Assembly (NCBI GenBank): GCA_965263325.1
Contig: CBDHGY010000002.1
Location: forward strand, 3,165,068 to 3,229,067
From: CBDHGY01 sp965263325
Lineage (GTDB): Bacteria; Pseudomonadota; Alphaproteobacteria; Caulobacterales; Hyphomonadaceae
DNA length: 64,000 bases
Direction: 5' to 3'
The position numbers were made by a program, and so were the translations under genes. Below are positions 36,738 through 45,676 of this stretch, in pieces. The notes beneath the pieces are model-generated. The model was given only the letters and a program-made list of their open reading frames with translations, was not told the origin of the DNA and did not search any database. Within the stretch, counting starts at the first letter, position 1. Each line of letters opens with the position of its first letter.

Positions 36738-36853
36738 ACACTGTTTGTTCGTTCTGATAAGTATGACTGGCATTTGAGCAAACTGCCGTGTCAGACCTAT
36801 TCGAGACTAATTAAGTGGCCATCGCACGCCAACCCGGCTAATATCTCCCGATC

Positions 36854-38665
36854 ATGCCAACCCCGATCCGCCTGCCTGATGGCTTTCTTGACGAGCTGAA
36901 AGCCCGTATCCGCCCCTCCGATGTGATCGGGCGTAAGGTGAGTTTGAAGAAAAAGGGCAAGGAGTGGGTTGGCCTCTCACCCTTCACGAACGAAAAAACA
37001 CCTAGCTTTTACGTCAATGACCAGAAGCGGATTTTCAAATGCTTCTCGTCCGGCATGGGCGGGGATGTCATCAAATTCGTGCAAGAGACTGAGCGACTCT
37101 CTTTCATGGAGGCGGTTGAGAAACTCGCCGAAGAAGCCGGGATGGAGCTGCCGACCGCAACGCCGCAAGCTCAGGAAGTTTATGATCGCAACCAGCGCCT
37201 TCGTGCAGCCTGCGAGGAGGCAACAAAATTCTATGAGGCGGAGCTGCGTGGGCAAAACGGCGCGGGCGCGCGCGCCTATCTCGAAGGGCGCGGGCTCTCT
37301 CCGGATAGTTGGGGCCGCCACCGTCTCGGTTACGCGCCAGACAGCTGGGATGCAACGCGCGAGCATCTGAAGAAAAAGGGCTTCAGCCTGAAGGAAATCA
37401 TCGGCGCGGGGCTCGCGGTTGAGAAAGACAGCGGCGGCGAACCCTATGACAGGTTTCGCGGCCGTGTGATTTTCCCCATCCCCGATAGCCGCGGTCATCC
37501 GATTGCGTTCGGGGGAAGAGGGCTTACGCCAGATGCGAAACCGAAATATCTGAACTCGTCTGATACCGACATCTTCCACAAAGGCCGTGTGCTCTATCGC
37601 TATAAGGATGCACGCGAAGCCCTCGGCTATGGCACGGGAGGCGGGCTGATCGTCTGCGAAGGGTATATGGATGCCATTGCGCTGACAGAAGCCGGATTTG
37701 GTCAGGCGGTGGCGCCGCTCGGGACCGCGCTCACGGAAGAACAACTCAGCCTCCTCTGGCGGGCAGGGCCCGAGCCCGTTATGTGTTTCGATGGTGACCG
37801 AGCGGGGCTTGGCGCTGCTTACCGCGCAATTGATCGGGCCTTGCCGCATGTCACGCCCGGCCAGTCGCTTTTCTTCGTCGTCTTGCCGGACGGCATGGAC
37901 CCCGATGATTACATCAAGGCGCGGGGTGCAAATGCCATGGGTGAAGCGCTGGCGAGCGCTGTTCCGATGATTGAGCTGCTGTGGCGGCGCGAGCGTGATG
38001 CGGAGGCTGTCGACACGCCTGAGCGCAAAGCGGGCCTCGAAGCCCGGCTTAAGCAGGCGGCAGCAGCGATCAAAGACCCGGCGGTGCGAAATGCCTATGA
38101 GCGTGATCTTCTTAGCCGGATGCGAGACCATTTCTGGCAGATCCGGCGGGCAAACCGCGGTGGTGCGAAAAGTGCCGATTCTGGCGTCATCAAAGGGGCT
38201 CCGCCCAATATATCTGGCCTAGGAAACATCATGCGCGCGATCGACAGTCCTTCGCTGATTGAGCACGCATCAGAGGAACTTGCCGCCGCGCAGTTCGCCG
38301 ATCACGATATTGGGGCGATCAGAGATGCCATTTTTGAGCTAATTTCCGCAGGAAAAGAGGTTGACCGAACCGCCGCACATAGCCATTTACTATCTATTGG
38401 AAAGACCCGCGCCGCAAATCTGTTAGAAAATTACCCTGAGACATCCCCACTCACGCCTGATGAGCCCGAGGGAAGGGAATGGCTAATCGCCTTAGAGCAG
38501 TACGCGGCCGACGAAAGCTCCGATGGAGCTGGCCTGAATGATGCAGGCGGAGCGCTCAGTGAAGACTGGGCGGCCACCATACGTTTAACGGGTCGGCGCG
38601 CAGCGGAGCGGCGTGCGCGTAAAGCGCGTGTAAATGAAGCGGCGGAGCAGGCAGATAATAGCTGA
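36854..38665 (+). CDS. dnaG: DNA primase
   Basis: 603 residues. Order: N-terminal CHC2-like domain (about 1-100), TOPRIM core (about 255-340) with CEGYMDAIALTEAGF and FDGDRAGLGAA, C-terminal DnaB-interaction region. The zinc ligands are not conserved: GLSPFTNEKTPSF and KCFSSGMGGD retain only one of the usual Cys/His residues. My recollection is that alphaproteobacterial DnaG proteins commonly lack this zinc site, so it is not decay. rpoD follows 71 bases downstream, as in the classical macromolecular-synthesis operon. Confidence 0.97.
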   Translation: MPTPIRLPDGFLDELKARIRPSDVIGRKVSLKKKGKEWVGLSPFTNEKTPSFYVNDQKRIFKCFSSGMGGDVIKFVQETERLSFMEAVEKLAEEAGMELPTATPQAQEVYDRNQRLRAACEEATKFYEAELRGQNGAGARAYLEGRGLSPDSWGRHRLGYAPDSWDATREHLKKKGFSLKEIIGAGLAVEKDSGGEPYDRFRGRVIFPIPDSRGHPIAFGGRGLTPDAKPKYLNSSDTDIFHKGRVLYRYKDAREALGYGTGGGLIVCEGYMDAIALTEAGFGQAVAPLGTALTEEQLSLLWRAGPEPVMCFDGDRAGLGAAYRAIDRALPHVTPGQSLFFVVLPDGMDPDDYIKARGANAMGEALASAVPMIELLWRRERDAEAVDTPERKAGLEARLKQAAAAIKDPAVRNAYERDLLSRMRDHFWQIRRANRGGAKSADSGVIKGAPPNISGLGNIMRAIDSPSLIEHASEELAAAQFADHDIGAIRDAIFELISAGKEVDRTAAHSHLLSIGKTRAANLLENYPETSPLTPDEPEGREWLIALEQYAADESSDGAGLNDAGGALSEDWAATIRLTGRRAAERRARKARVNEAAEQADNS

Positions 38666-38736
38666 AGCGCTAGAGCAGAGTTGGTAGCACAGGCTGCTGC
38701 GCCTTATTTTTCGGTGCGGCATCGGAGAGAATTTGA

Positions 38737-41076
38737 ATGGCAACGGCAAAAGCCAAAACCACGGCGAAGAAAACGAAGGCAGCGGTAAAGAAGGCTCCGG
38801 CCAAAAAGCCGCCCGCAAAAAAAGTGGCAGCGAAAAAACCAGCTGCGAAGAAAGCGCCCGCCAGAAAACCGGCGGCAAAGAAGCCAGCATCAACTGCGCG
38901 TAAGCCTGCGACGAAAAAACCTGCAGCCAAGAAAGCCGCGCCAGCTAAAAAGCCGGCAGCAAAGTCTGCGACGACCACAAAAGCCACCCCGACAAAAACG
39001 CCTGTCAAGAAGACAGCAGCCAAGAAGGCAGCGCCTGTGAAAAAGCCAACCACCGCGAAAAAAGCTCCTGCGAAAAAAGCGCCAGTCAAAAAGACTGAAG
39101 AGTCGCCAAAGAAAACGACAAAAGCCCAAGCGAAGCCGGAAGTCGTAAAAGAGCCAGAGGTCGCAAAATCGGACGAAGCTGACGCAGATGATGCGGACGG
39201 CCCGATCGTTATCGATCTCTCGAGCCGTGACATGAAAAAGTTTCTGAAGCAGGCGAAAACACGCGGCTTCGTTACGCATGATGATTTGAATAAGATCATT
39301 CCGTCAGATGCGACATCTGATCAAATTGAAGACACCATGTCCTCAATTTCCGAAATGGGCATTTCCATCGTCGAGAACGAGGAAGAAGCCGTGGCCACAG
39401 GTGCTGCGCTGACCAAACTTGATGACAAGAAAGTTGTCTCCAAGAAAGGCAATACGCGCGGTTCAGACCGCACAGATGATCCGGTGCGTATGTATCTGCG
39501 CGAAATGGGTACGGTCGAGCTTCTTTCGCGAGAAGGCGAGATCGCCATTGCAAAACGTATTGAGGCGGGCCGCGACGCTATGATCCGCGGGCTCTGCGAA
39601 AGCCCGCTCACCTTTGAAGCTATGATGGTTTGGCGCGACGAGCTGGTCAATGAGCGTATTCTGCTGCGCGACGTGATCGATCTTGAAGCGACCTATGGCG
39701 CTGAAAATCCGCCGCCTGAACCGGAAGAAGATGAAGACGAGGATGAGGCCGAAGCAAGTGCTGACGGGGAAGACGGCGAAGACGATGATGATGACGAAGA
39801 TGATCAGGCCGCCATGTCCATGTCCGCCATGGAAGGTGAGCTGCGCGAGGGTGTGCTTGAAAAGCTGAACTCTATTGCGCGCGACTTTGGGCGGTTCCGC
39901 AAATTGCAGGAAACGCTGGTTGAGCGCCGCATGGAAGGCAAAGAGCTCACACCAAAGGCGCAAGAAGAATATGATGCGATCCAAGGCGGCATCGTTGAGA
40001 ATCTGAAAACGATGCACATCAACAATGCGCGTATCGAGGCGCTGGTTGAGCAGCTCTATGCGATTAACAAAAAACTGATGGGGCTTGAGGGCCAGCTGAT
40101 GCGCCGCGCAGATGCGCATGGGGTGCCGCGCAAGGATTTCCTCTCGCAATATTTCGGCAATGAGCTCAATCCTGCATGGATCGACGAAGTCGCCAATCGC
40201 TCAAAAAAGTGGGAAAACTTCGTCAACAAAGACATCGAGAAAATCTCGGAGCTTCGCGAAGACATCTTCACCGTGGCGCAGGAAATCGGCGTGCCGATTG
40301 ATGACTATCGCCGCATCGTTCAGCGCGTCCAAAAGGGTGAGCGCGAAGCGCGCGTCGCGAAGAAAGAAATGGTCGAGGCAAACCTTCGTCTCGTGATTTC
40401 CATTGCCAAGAAATATACAAATCGCGGCCTGCAATTCCTCGATCTTATTCAGGAAGGCAATATCGGCCTGATGAAGGCGGTGGATAAGTTCGAATATCGC
40501 CGCGGCTATAAGTTCTCCACCTATGCAACATGGTGGATCCGCCAGGCGATTACCCGCTCCATTGCGGACCAGGCGCGCACCATCCGTATTCCGGTGCACA
40601 TGATCGAGACGATCAACAAGATCGTGCGTACTCAGCGCCAGATGCTGCATGAGATTGGCCGCGAGCCAACCCCGGAAGAGCTGGCTGAAAAGCTCGGTCT
40701 GCCGCTGGAGAAAATCCGCAAAGTTCTGAAAATCGCGAAAGAGCCGATCTCACTCGAAACACCGATCGGTGATGACGAGGATTCCAACCTTGGCGACTTC
40801 ATCGAGGATAAGATGGCGCTGCTCCCGGTGGATGCGGCGATCCAGTCAAACCTCCGCGAAACCACCACCCGCGTGCTCGCCTCGCTCACGCCGCGCGAAG
40901 AGCGCGTGCTGCGTATGCGCTTCGGCATCGGCATGAACACCGATCACACGCTGGAAGAAGTCGGCCAGCAATTCTCGGTGACGCGTGAGCGTATCCGCCA
41001 GATCGAGGCGAAAGCGCTGCGCAAGCTGAAGCATCCAAGCAGGTCCCGGAAGCTGCGGAGCTTCTTGGACACGTAG
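38737..41076 (+). CDS. rpoD: Housekeeping sigma-70 factor with H1-like N-terminal extension
   Basis: 779 residues. Residues 1-146 are a Lys/Ala/Pro-rich extension built of AKKPAAK-type units. Then region 1.1 (about 160-215, FLKQAKTRGFVTHDDLNKII), region 1.2 (from about 246, DDPVRMYLREMG), an Asp/Glu run in the non-conserved region (about 327-358), region 2 (about 585-620, YKFSTYATWWIRQAITR), region 3, and region 4 (about 736-778, TRERIRQIEAKALRKLKHP). The core is a normal primary sigma factor. No in-frame ATG near the end of the extension offers a conventional shorter start, so the extension is probably translated. Confidence 0.97.
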   Translation: MATAKAKTTAKKTKAAVKKAPAKKPPAKKVAAKKPAAKKAPARKPAAKKPASTARKPATKKPAAKKAAPAKKPAAKSATTTKATPTKTPVKKTAAKKAAPVKKPTTAKKAPAKKAPVKKTEESPKKTTKAQAKPEVVKEPEVAKSDEADADDADGPIVIDLSSRDMKKFLKQAKTRGFVTHDDLNKIIPSDATSDQIEDTMSSISEMGISIVENEEEAVATGAALTKLDDKKVVSKKGNTRGSDRTDDPVRMYLREMGTVELLSREGEIAIAKRIEAGRDAMIRGLCESPLTFEAMMVWRDELVNERILLRDVIDLEATYGAENPPPEPEEDEDEDEAEASADGEDGEDDDDDEDDQAAMSMSAMEGELREGVLEKLNSIARDFGRFRKLQETLVERRMEGKELTPKAQEEYDAIQGGIVENLKTMHINNARIEALVEQLYAINKKLMGLEGQLMRRADAHGVPRKDFLSQYFGNELNPAWIDEVANRSKKWENFVNKDIEKISELREDIFTVAQEIGVPIDDYRRIVQRVQKGEREARVAKKEMVEANLRLVISIAKKYTNRGLQFLDLIQEGNIGLMKAVDKFEYRRGYKFSTYATWWIRQAITRSIADQARTIRIPVHMIETINKIVRTQRQMLHEIGREPTPEELAEKLGLPLEKIRKVLKIAKEPISLETPIGDDEDSNLGDFIEDKMALLPVDAAIQSNLRETTTRVLASLTPREERVLRMRFGIGMNTDHTLEEVGQQFSVTRERIRQIEAKALRKLKHPSRSRKLRSFLDT
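38740..39174 (+). repeat. Lys/Ala/Pro repeat region of rpoD
   Basis: Encodes residues 2-146 of RpoD, roughly 20 degenerate units around AAKKPAAKK and PAKKAP. Strongly basic and without aromatic residues, as in histone H1 C-tails and AlgP-like bacterial proteins. The DNA units vary in codons, so purifying selection on composition rather than recent slippage is likely. Confidence 0.85.
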
Positions 41077-41188
41077 CTGCATCAAAATTTCCACATGCGG
41101 CGGCGCGCATTCGCTGAGCCTCGAATTTGATTGCCACAAATCTGTGATCGGTGGGCGGTAGTACGTCTCATCAATAGAGGAGCGAGCG

Positions 41189-42280
41189 ATGAATCGTATT
41201 CGAACAGTCTCAGCATATGCGATGATGTTATTCGCCATACTTCTCCCTCATGCTCACGCCCAAAAAGTCTGGCCGAATGAAGCGCCGGAGCGCTGGGGGC
41301 TTGCCATCATCGATGTCGAGACGACAGGGCTTGATCCCGCATACAACGAAATGATCGATCTCGGCGCGGTTTATACCGATGTGGATGGCAATGTGCTGGG
41401 GGAGTTTTTCATTCGCATCATGCCTGAACATCCTGACCGCACTGCGCCTGAAGCAGCGGCGATCAATGGCTTTAGCGAAGAGCGCTGGATGCAGCTCGGC
41501 GCTGTGTCTCCCGGAGAAGCTGTCAGTCGGTTCCTGCATTTTCATGAACGTATGAGCACGAATAATGAGCGCATCTGGCTGCTGACTGGATACAATGTTT
41601 GGTTCGACCGCGGATTTTTGGATGCCTTGCTTGAGAAAAATGACTCTTCAATGCGCGAGCTCTACCACTACTTCCAGCTCGATCTTCCCTCACAAGCCTG
41701 GGGGCTTGGCGTTCAGGGCCTCAGTGGGCGCGAAGTGGCCAAAGACCTTGGCATCGAACCGGAAACGGATAACCCGCTCCTGCATACAGGTATTTCCGGC
41801 GCGCGGTGGAATACCGCCCTTTACCGGAAACTTCAGAAGATGGACGCGATACAAGATCAAGACATGGCCGCACAAAACCGGGCGATAGGGATGCGCGTTT
41901 TCGCGGCGCTCGAAACTGGTGATGTGATTACTCTTAATCAGGTCTTTGCCCCGGACGGCGAGTCAATTATCGGCTCGACCATTCGCCCGCGCGGCGGCCC
42001 GCACAAGACATTTGCCGACGCCGCACCGTTTCCTGCCGCACTTGATAATCGCAGTGTGGAAGTTGAGACGATCTTTACAGATGAAAACCACATCGCTGTG
42101 CAATCCAAAATCTGCGGGGACCATGCGCGCGCGCTCGCCGGGTTTGCGCCTACCGGAAAACGCATTTGCGCGCGCTATACAAATCTCTACACAGTTGAAA
42201 ACGGATTGATCACGAAAAACGCCGTCGGCTTTGATCGCGACCTTCGTCCAACGCTGGAGAGAAACGCCAGAGCTGAGTAA
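41189..42280 (+). CDS. Exported DEDDh exonuclease-like and SnoaL-like fusion protein
   Basis: 363 residues. A signal peptide (about 1-24, ending AHA) indicates export. Residues 36-215 resemble DnaQ/DEDDh exonucleases: Exo I is IIDVETTGLDP (D42, E44), Exo II is GYNVWFD (N136, D140). Exo III has H199, but the expected Asp five residues later is G204, so activity may be lost or altered. Residues about 230-350 look like a SnoaL/NTF2 domain (IGMRVFAALETGDVITLNQVF). Each domain is familiar; their fusion behind a signal peptide is unusual. Cys 309 and Cys 327 may pair. The gene is separate from rpoD by 112 bases. Confidence 0.78.
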   Translation: MNRIRTVSAYAMMLFAILLPHAHAQKVWPNEAPERWGLAIIDVETTGLDPAYNEMIDLGAVYTDVDGNVLGEFFIRIMPEHPDRTAPEAAAINGFSEERWMQLGAVSPGEAVSRFLHFHERMSTNNERIWLLTGYNVWFDRGFLDALLEKNDSSMRELYHYFQLDLPSQAWGLGVQGLSGREVAKDLGIEPETDNPLLHTGISGARWNTALYRKLQKMDAIQDQDMAAQNRAIGMRVFAALETGDVITLNQVFAPDGESIIGSTIRPRGGPHKTFADAAPFPAALDNRSVEVETIFTDENHIAVQSKICGDHARALAGFAPTGKRICARYTNLYTVENGLITKNAVGFDRDLRPTLERNARAE

Positions 42281-42410
42281 TTTACTGCAATTAGCTCATT
42301 CGCCTCACATGCAAACCATCGTCATAATTTCCACCTCCGGGCCCGGCCTGTATAAATTACGCGCCGCATCGTAGTGCATATCAGCACCTAAATCATTGAT
42401 GCTGCTGTGG

Positions 42411-43871
42411 CTAATTTCCTGCGCACATAAAGACAGACAAATACCATGCGGTGCGTGAGCCGGAGGTGAAGTCCTGCAAGCTCGGCCCGCCAGAACCTTG
42501 AAGATAATTGATAATCATTTGAGCTTGGTCTTTTTCAGATAGCTCAGATCGTAACTGGTCTGTTTTTACATTGTAGCTTCGCGAGGCGTTGACTTTCTCC
42601 GAGAGCTCTCGCACGCGAACATTCCCAATGTTCATATTGACTTGAGGCGGGTCTTCCGAGCGGTTGTATATTTGGCGGTCCAGTTCCGCATTAAGCAGAG
42701 CTTGCACGCCCTCGGCGCGTTCCTTGTTTGCCGCCGCATTCGTGCCGGCGCAATAAAACACATCAATATCCCAGCCCGCTTTGATCTTCGCCGCGCGCAG
42801 TTCCTCATAATCTATTTCCGGCTCTTCCGTCACGACGGGAGAAAGTGGTTCGGGCGCGCCTGGCTCAGGAGGACTGGGCGGTGTTTCATCAATCGGTGTC
42901 AGGCCGCGAGTCTGGCTCTTCTGCAAATCCGCAATTTGGTTGTTCGCAGATGCTTTGCTGGCTTCTATAAAGTCGCTCATTTCATTTACGCGGCCTTCGA
43001 GAATTGCCTTCTCTTCCCGCGCTGCTGCGACATCCGATTCTGCCGTTTTAATGCGTTCATTGGCGTAAAGGCCAACCCCGCCCGCTGCGCCGCCTGCTGC
43101 CAGTGCAAGCACACCAAGACCGACAAGCCCAAGGCGTGCCCGGCCGATACGTCTTTGGAATTTTTGCAGATCAGCTTCGCGCTCTCCCTGAAGTTTCTCG
43201 ACTTCTTGCAAGCGCGCGCGTTCTTCTGAGTTGCGTATATCCTCAGAGGCCTGACTATCATTGATATACGCGCGGTGCATTTCAGTTGGCTCAGGGCTGG
43301 GGGCTTTCCAGCCGGCCATCCATTCCTGCGCCGCTGCGAGCTCTGCGCCGCGAAGCATCAGATCTTCGTTTCGCCCATTTTCGTCCCAGCGGCGCGCCAT
43401 GCCGCCAAGGCGAGTATGCTCGCGAATCCAGTCAAGGTCGGTGTTCAGCGTTTCGGTCAGGCGGCGCAATCCGCCGCCAAAGGAATAGGGCGTGTTGAAG
43501 TTTATAAATTGCAGGCTTCTTAAGTAGCTAAAAAGTGACCGACCCTCATCTGTTGTGATCTTGGCTTCGTCGACATCAATTGCCACAACCGGGATGATAC
43601 GTTTTGCGCGCATCCGGGCGCGCTGGATTTCCCACTGGCAGGCTTCGGAGTCGATCGACGCCGGCGAAATTGCGAACACGATTGTATCGGCAGAAGAGAC
43701 TTCATTGTCCAGGCGTGTTTCCCAGGCTTCCCCGCCAACGATGTCGTGCCGATCAAGGAAGGCATCAAAGCCGACCACTTCCAATGCTTCCAGCAATTCA
43801 TCTGCAAACGGCGTGCAGTCGGCCCGGCTGTAGGAAATAAAAACCCGCAATTTGCTGTGTGCTGCGTCCAT
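42411..43871 (-). CDS. TIR-domain protein with single membrane helix and C-terminal sensor-like domain
   Basis: 486 residues; GGAGGG precedes the ATG. Residues 1-140 are a TIR domain (LRVFISYSRAD; candidate catalytic E81 in ACQWEIQRA). A charged linker (about 150-245) leads to one membrane helix (about 247-270, GLVGLGVLALAAGGAAGG), a coiled coil (about 275-320), and a C-terminal domain (about 360-486) that repeats a strand pattern WDIDVFYCAG and WYLSVFMCAGN, vaguely like LytR_C/SPOR-type periplasmic domains. This looks like a transmembrane receptor with a TIR effector inside. No partner gene is adjacent. Confidence 0.86.
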   Translation of the reverse strand: MDAAHSKLRVFISYSRADCTPFADELLEALEVVGFDAFLDRHDIVGGEAWETRLDNEVSSADTIVFAISPASIDSEACQWEIQRARMRAKRIIPVVAIDVDEAKITTDEGRSLFSYLRSLQFINFNTPYSFGGGLRRLTETLNTDLDWIREHTRLGGMARRWDENGRNEDLMLRGAELAAAQEWMAGWKAPSPEPTEMHRAYINDSQASEDIRNSEERARLQEVEKLQGEREADLQKFQRRIGRARLGLVGLGVLALAAGGAAGGVGLYANERIKTAESDVAAAREEKAILEGRVNEMSDFIEASKASANNQIADLQKSQTRGLTPIDETPPSPPEPGAPEPLSPVVTEEPEIDYEELRAAKIKAGWDIDVFYCAGTNAAANKERAEGVQALLNAELDRQIYNRSEDPPQVNMNIGNVRVRELSEKVNASRSYNVKTDQLRSELSEKDQAQMIINYLQGSGGPSLQDFTSGSRTAWYLSVFMCAGN

Positions 43872-44001
43872 TTCGGTGTCCCTCCGCGCGATGTATTGTT
43901 AACATACGCAATCGCAATCAGCGAGTGGTTTGTTAGCGCCGGTAGGCTATTAGCTTATTGAGCGTGCGACGTCGCGCGCCCAAAGCTGCGTTGTAAACTC
44001 T

Positions 44002-45060
44002 CTAGCAGCATCCGCCGACAGGTGCGGGTCCGTTTTCAGTCATTTCATCCGCGAATACGTCTGGTGCAACACAGCCTGGGAACACGCCAAAATGCGTTTT
44101 TCCCTCGCCTACGACATCGAAATAGGGCGCAAACCGGGTCTGCATAAGCATAGCAAGCGTATTGCCGCAAACAGGAAAAACACGGCCCGCTTCGATTGTA
44201 TGCTCTGTATCTAGAACAAAGGCGCGCTCCATACCTGGTACGCCGCCTTTATAGATTACGGCTTGGCCGTAGTCTTCGCATGCGGCTTCAAGACTATCGA
44301 GTTTTATGAGCCGCGCTGTAACAGAAGCAAATTTGATCCCCTCGCACTTCGCCTTCAGCTGCGGATCGATGAGTCCCAGCCGGCGATGCTCTACCACACG
44401 TGGATCCTTGAACCCCGTCGCTTTTGCCAATTCGTTATAGTCACCCCAATATAGCGCGCCTGAAAGGCACTCACCGTACAGAACAGGATCCTCGACCAGA
44501 TGCTCAGGAATGCGCCGGTTAGCGTAGACGTCAGAGAAATACAGCTCGCCCCCTGGTTTCAGCAAATTATATGCAGCGCGGAAGACGGCTGGTTTATCCG
44601 TGCACAGATTGATGACACAGTTTGATATGATCAGATCAAATGAGCCAGGCTCGAGATCGAGCTCATCCAGCTTTTCGAGATACCCTTTCAGAAATCGCGT
44701 ATTTGGCTTGGCGTAGCCGAATTGCTCTGCGTGCCAGGCCTCGTACTCAGTCGCTACGGCAAGCTGTTCATCGGTCATATCGACGCCGACGACTTCGCCG
44801 GTTTCGCCAACGAGCTTTGCAAGCGCATAAACATCGCGGCCTGCACCGCAACCAAGATCAAGCACTTTTAGGCCGTCTAGAACTTCCGGGATGGCCAGTC
44901 CGCAACCATAATACTTTGCAGCCACATCATCATGCACCGCCGAGAGAGCTTGAGATACATGCGGGGGAGGGGACGCAATCGTTGCGCAAGCATCGGTTTT
45001 TAGATCTGCAGAGGTTGATAAGGTTTTGCCGTAATAGTCTTTGACCGTTTGGATGTTCAT
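44002..45060 (-). CDS. arsM: Arsenite S-adenosylmethionine methyltransferase
   Basis: 352 residues from the ATG at 45060 (MNIQTVKDYYGK); ten more upstream are possible. The SAM motif is VLDLGCGAGRD. Cys 25, 53, 148 and 198 have spacings of 28 and 50 identical to the arsenic-binding cysteines I recall for algal ArsM (44, 72, 174, 224), within KYYGCGL, ISNCVINLC and GECLSGALYW. Methylates As(III) to mono- and di-methyl species. A C-terminal CC pair (GGCC) is present. Two arsenosugar-type glycosyltransferase genes lie 0.7-2 kb away. Confidence 0.92.
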   Translation of the reverse strand: MNIQTVKDYYGKTLSTSADLKTDACATIASPPPHVSQALSAVHDDVAAKYYGCGLAIPEVLDGLKVLDLGCGAGRDVYALAKLVGETGEVVGVDMTDEQLAVATEYEAWHAEQFGYAKPNTRFLKGYLEKLDELDLEPGSFDLIISNCVINLCTDKPAVFRAAYNLLKPGGELYFSDVYANRRIPEHLVEDPVLYGECLSGALYWGDYNELAKATGFKDPRVVEHRRLGLIDPQLKAKCEGIKFASVTARLIKLDSLEAACEDYGQAVIYKGGVPGMERAFVLDTEHTIEAGRVFPVCGNTLAMLMQTRFAPYFDVVGEGKTHFGVFPGCVAPDVFADEMTENGPAPVGGCC

Positions 45061-45316
45061 CTTTGCATATTCCCAATAATCGTCCATCACTCTGGTAGAT
45101 CAGCCCGTGTAACCTGTCATCTCAACGTGCCGACACAGTTTCGTGATTTACCAAAAATTGCTTGCAAAATCGGCCTGATTCCTGCACTTGCGGCTTTCTT
45201 TTGGTGCACTGCAATATCAGTCTTTACGTTAGGACATTGCATACCCATATGTAGTATAAGGGCGCAAAGCGTATTGCGTTGTAATTGTTGGAGGTTGGGC
45301 ATCGATGTTTCTGAAC

Positions 45317-45676
45317 ATGCTTAAAGGTAAACTACACGCCGCGGCCGTTACGCAGTGCGATGTCTATTACGAAGGTTCTGTTTCGATTGATCAGGACCTG
45401 CTCGATGCAGCCGGTATCCTTCCACATGAGCGCGTCGACATCTGGAACATCACCAATGGGGAGCGCATTCAAACATACGCCATCGAAGCACCCCGCGGTT
45501 CAAAAACCATTGGTATTAATGGAGGAGCGGCGCGTAAGTTCGCTGTCGGTGATCGTGTGGTGATTGCCGCGTTTACTCAGATCGAAGCAGAAAAAGCCCG
45601 TAATTATGCACCGATGGTGGCGCTGCTCGACGAATACAACAATGTGAAGAAACCGAGCGAAGCGTACGGCAACTAA
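45317..45676 (+). CDS. panD: Aspartate 1-decarboxylase
   Basis: 119 residues from the ATG at 45317 (MLKGKLHAA); an ATG at 45305 adds four. Makes beta-alanine for pantothenate and CoA. The self-cleavage site that yields the pyruvoyl group is YEGSVSID, cut between Gly 24 and Ser 25. INGGAARKFAVGD is also conserved. It sits between arsM and the glycosyltransferases but on the opposite strand and is unrelated to arsenic. Confidence 0.96.
   Translation: MLKGKLHAAAVTQCDVYYEGSVSIDQDLLDAAGILPHERVDIWNITNGERIQTYAIEAPRGSKTIGINGGAARKFAVGDRVVIAAFTQIEAEKARNYAPMVALLDEYNNVKKPSEAYGN

Noticed and set aside
36977..38131. 384-residue open frame antisense to dnaG
   Set aside because: Shadow of a high-GC gene; no recognisable protein family.
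38740..39174. CRISPR-like or tandem DNA repeat
   Set aside because: Units are irregular at the DNA level and follow the reading frame; there are no spacers.
38670..39299. Long Gly/Ala/Phe-rich open frame antisense to rpoD
   Set aside because: It is the mirror of the Lys/Ala codon bias of the RpoD extension; no ribosome site and implausible composition.
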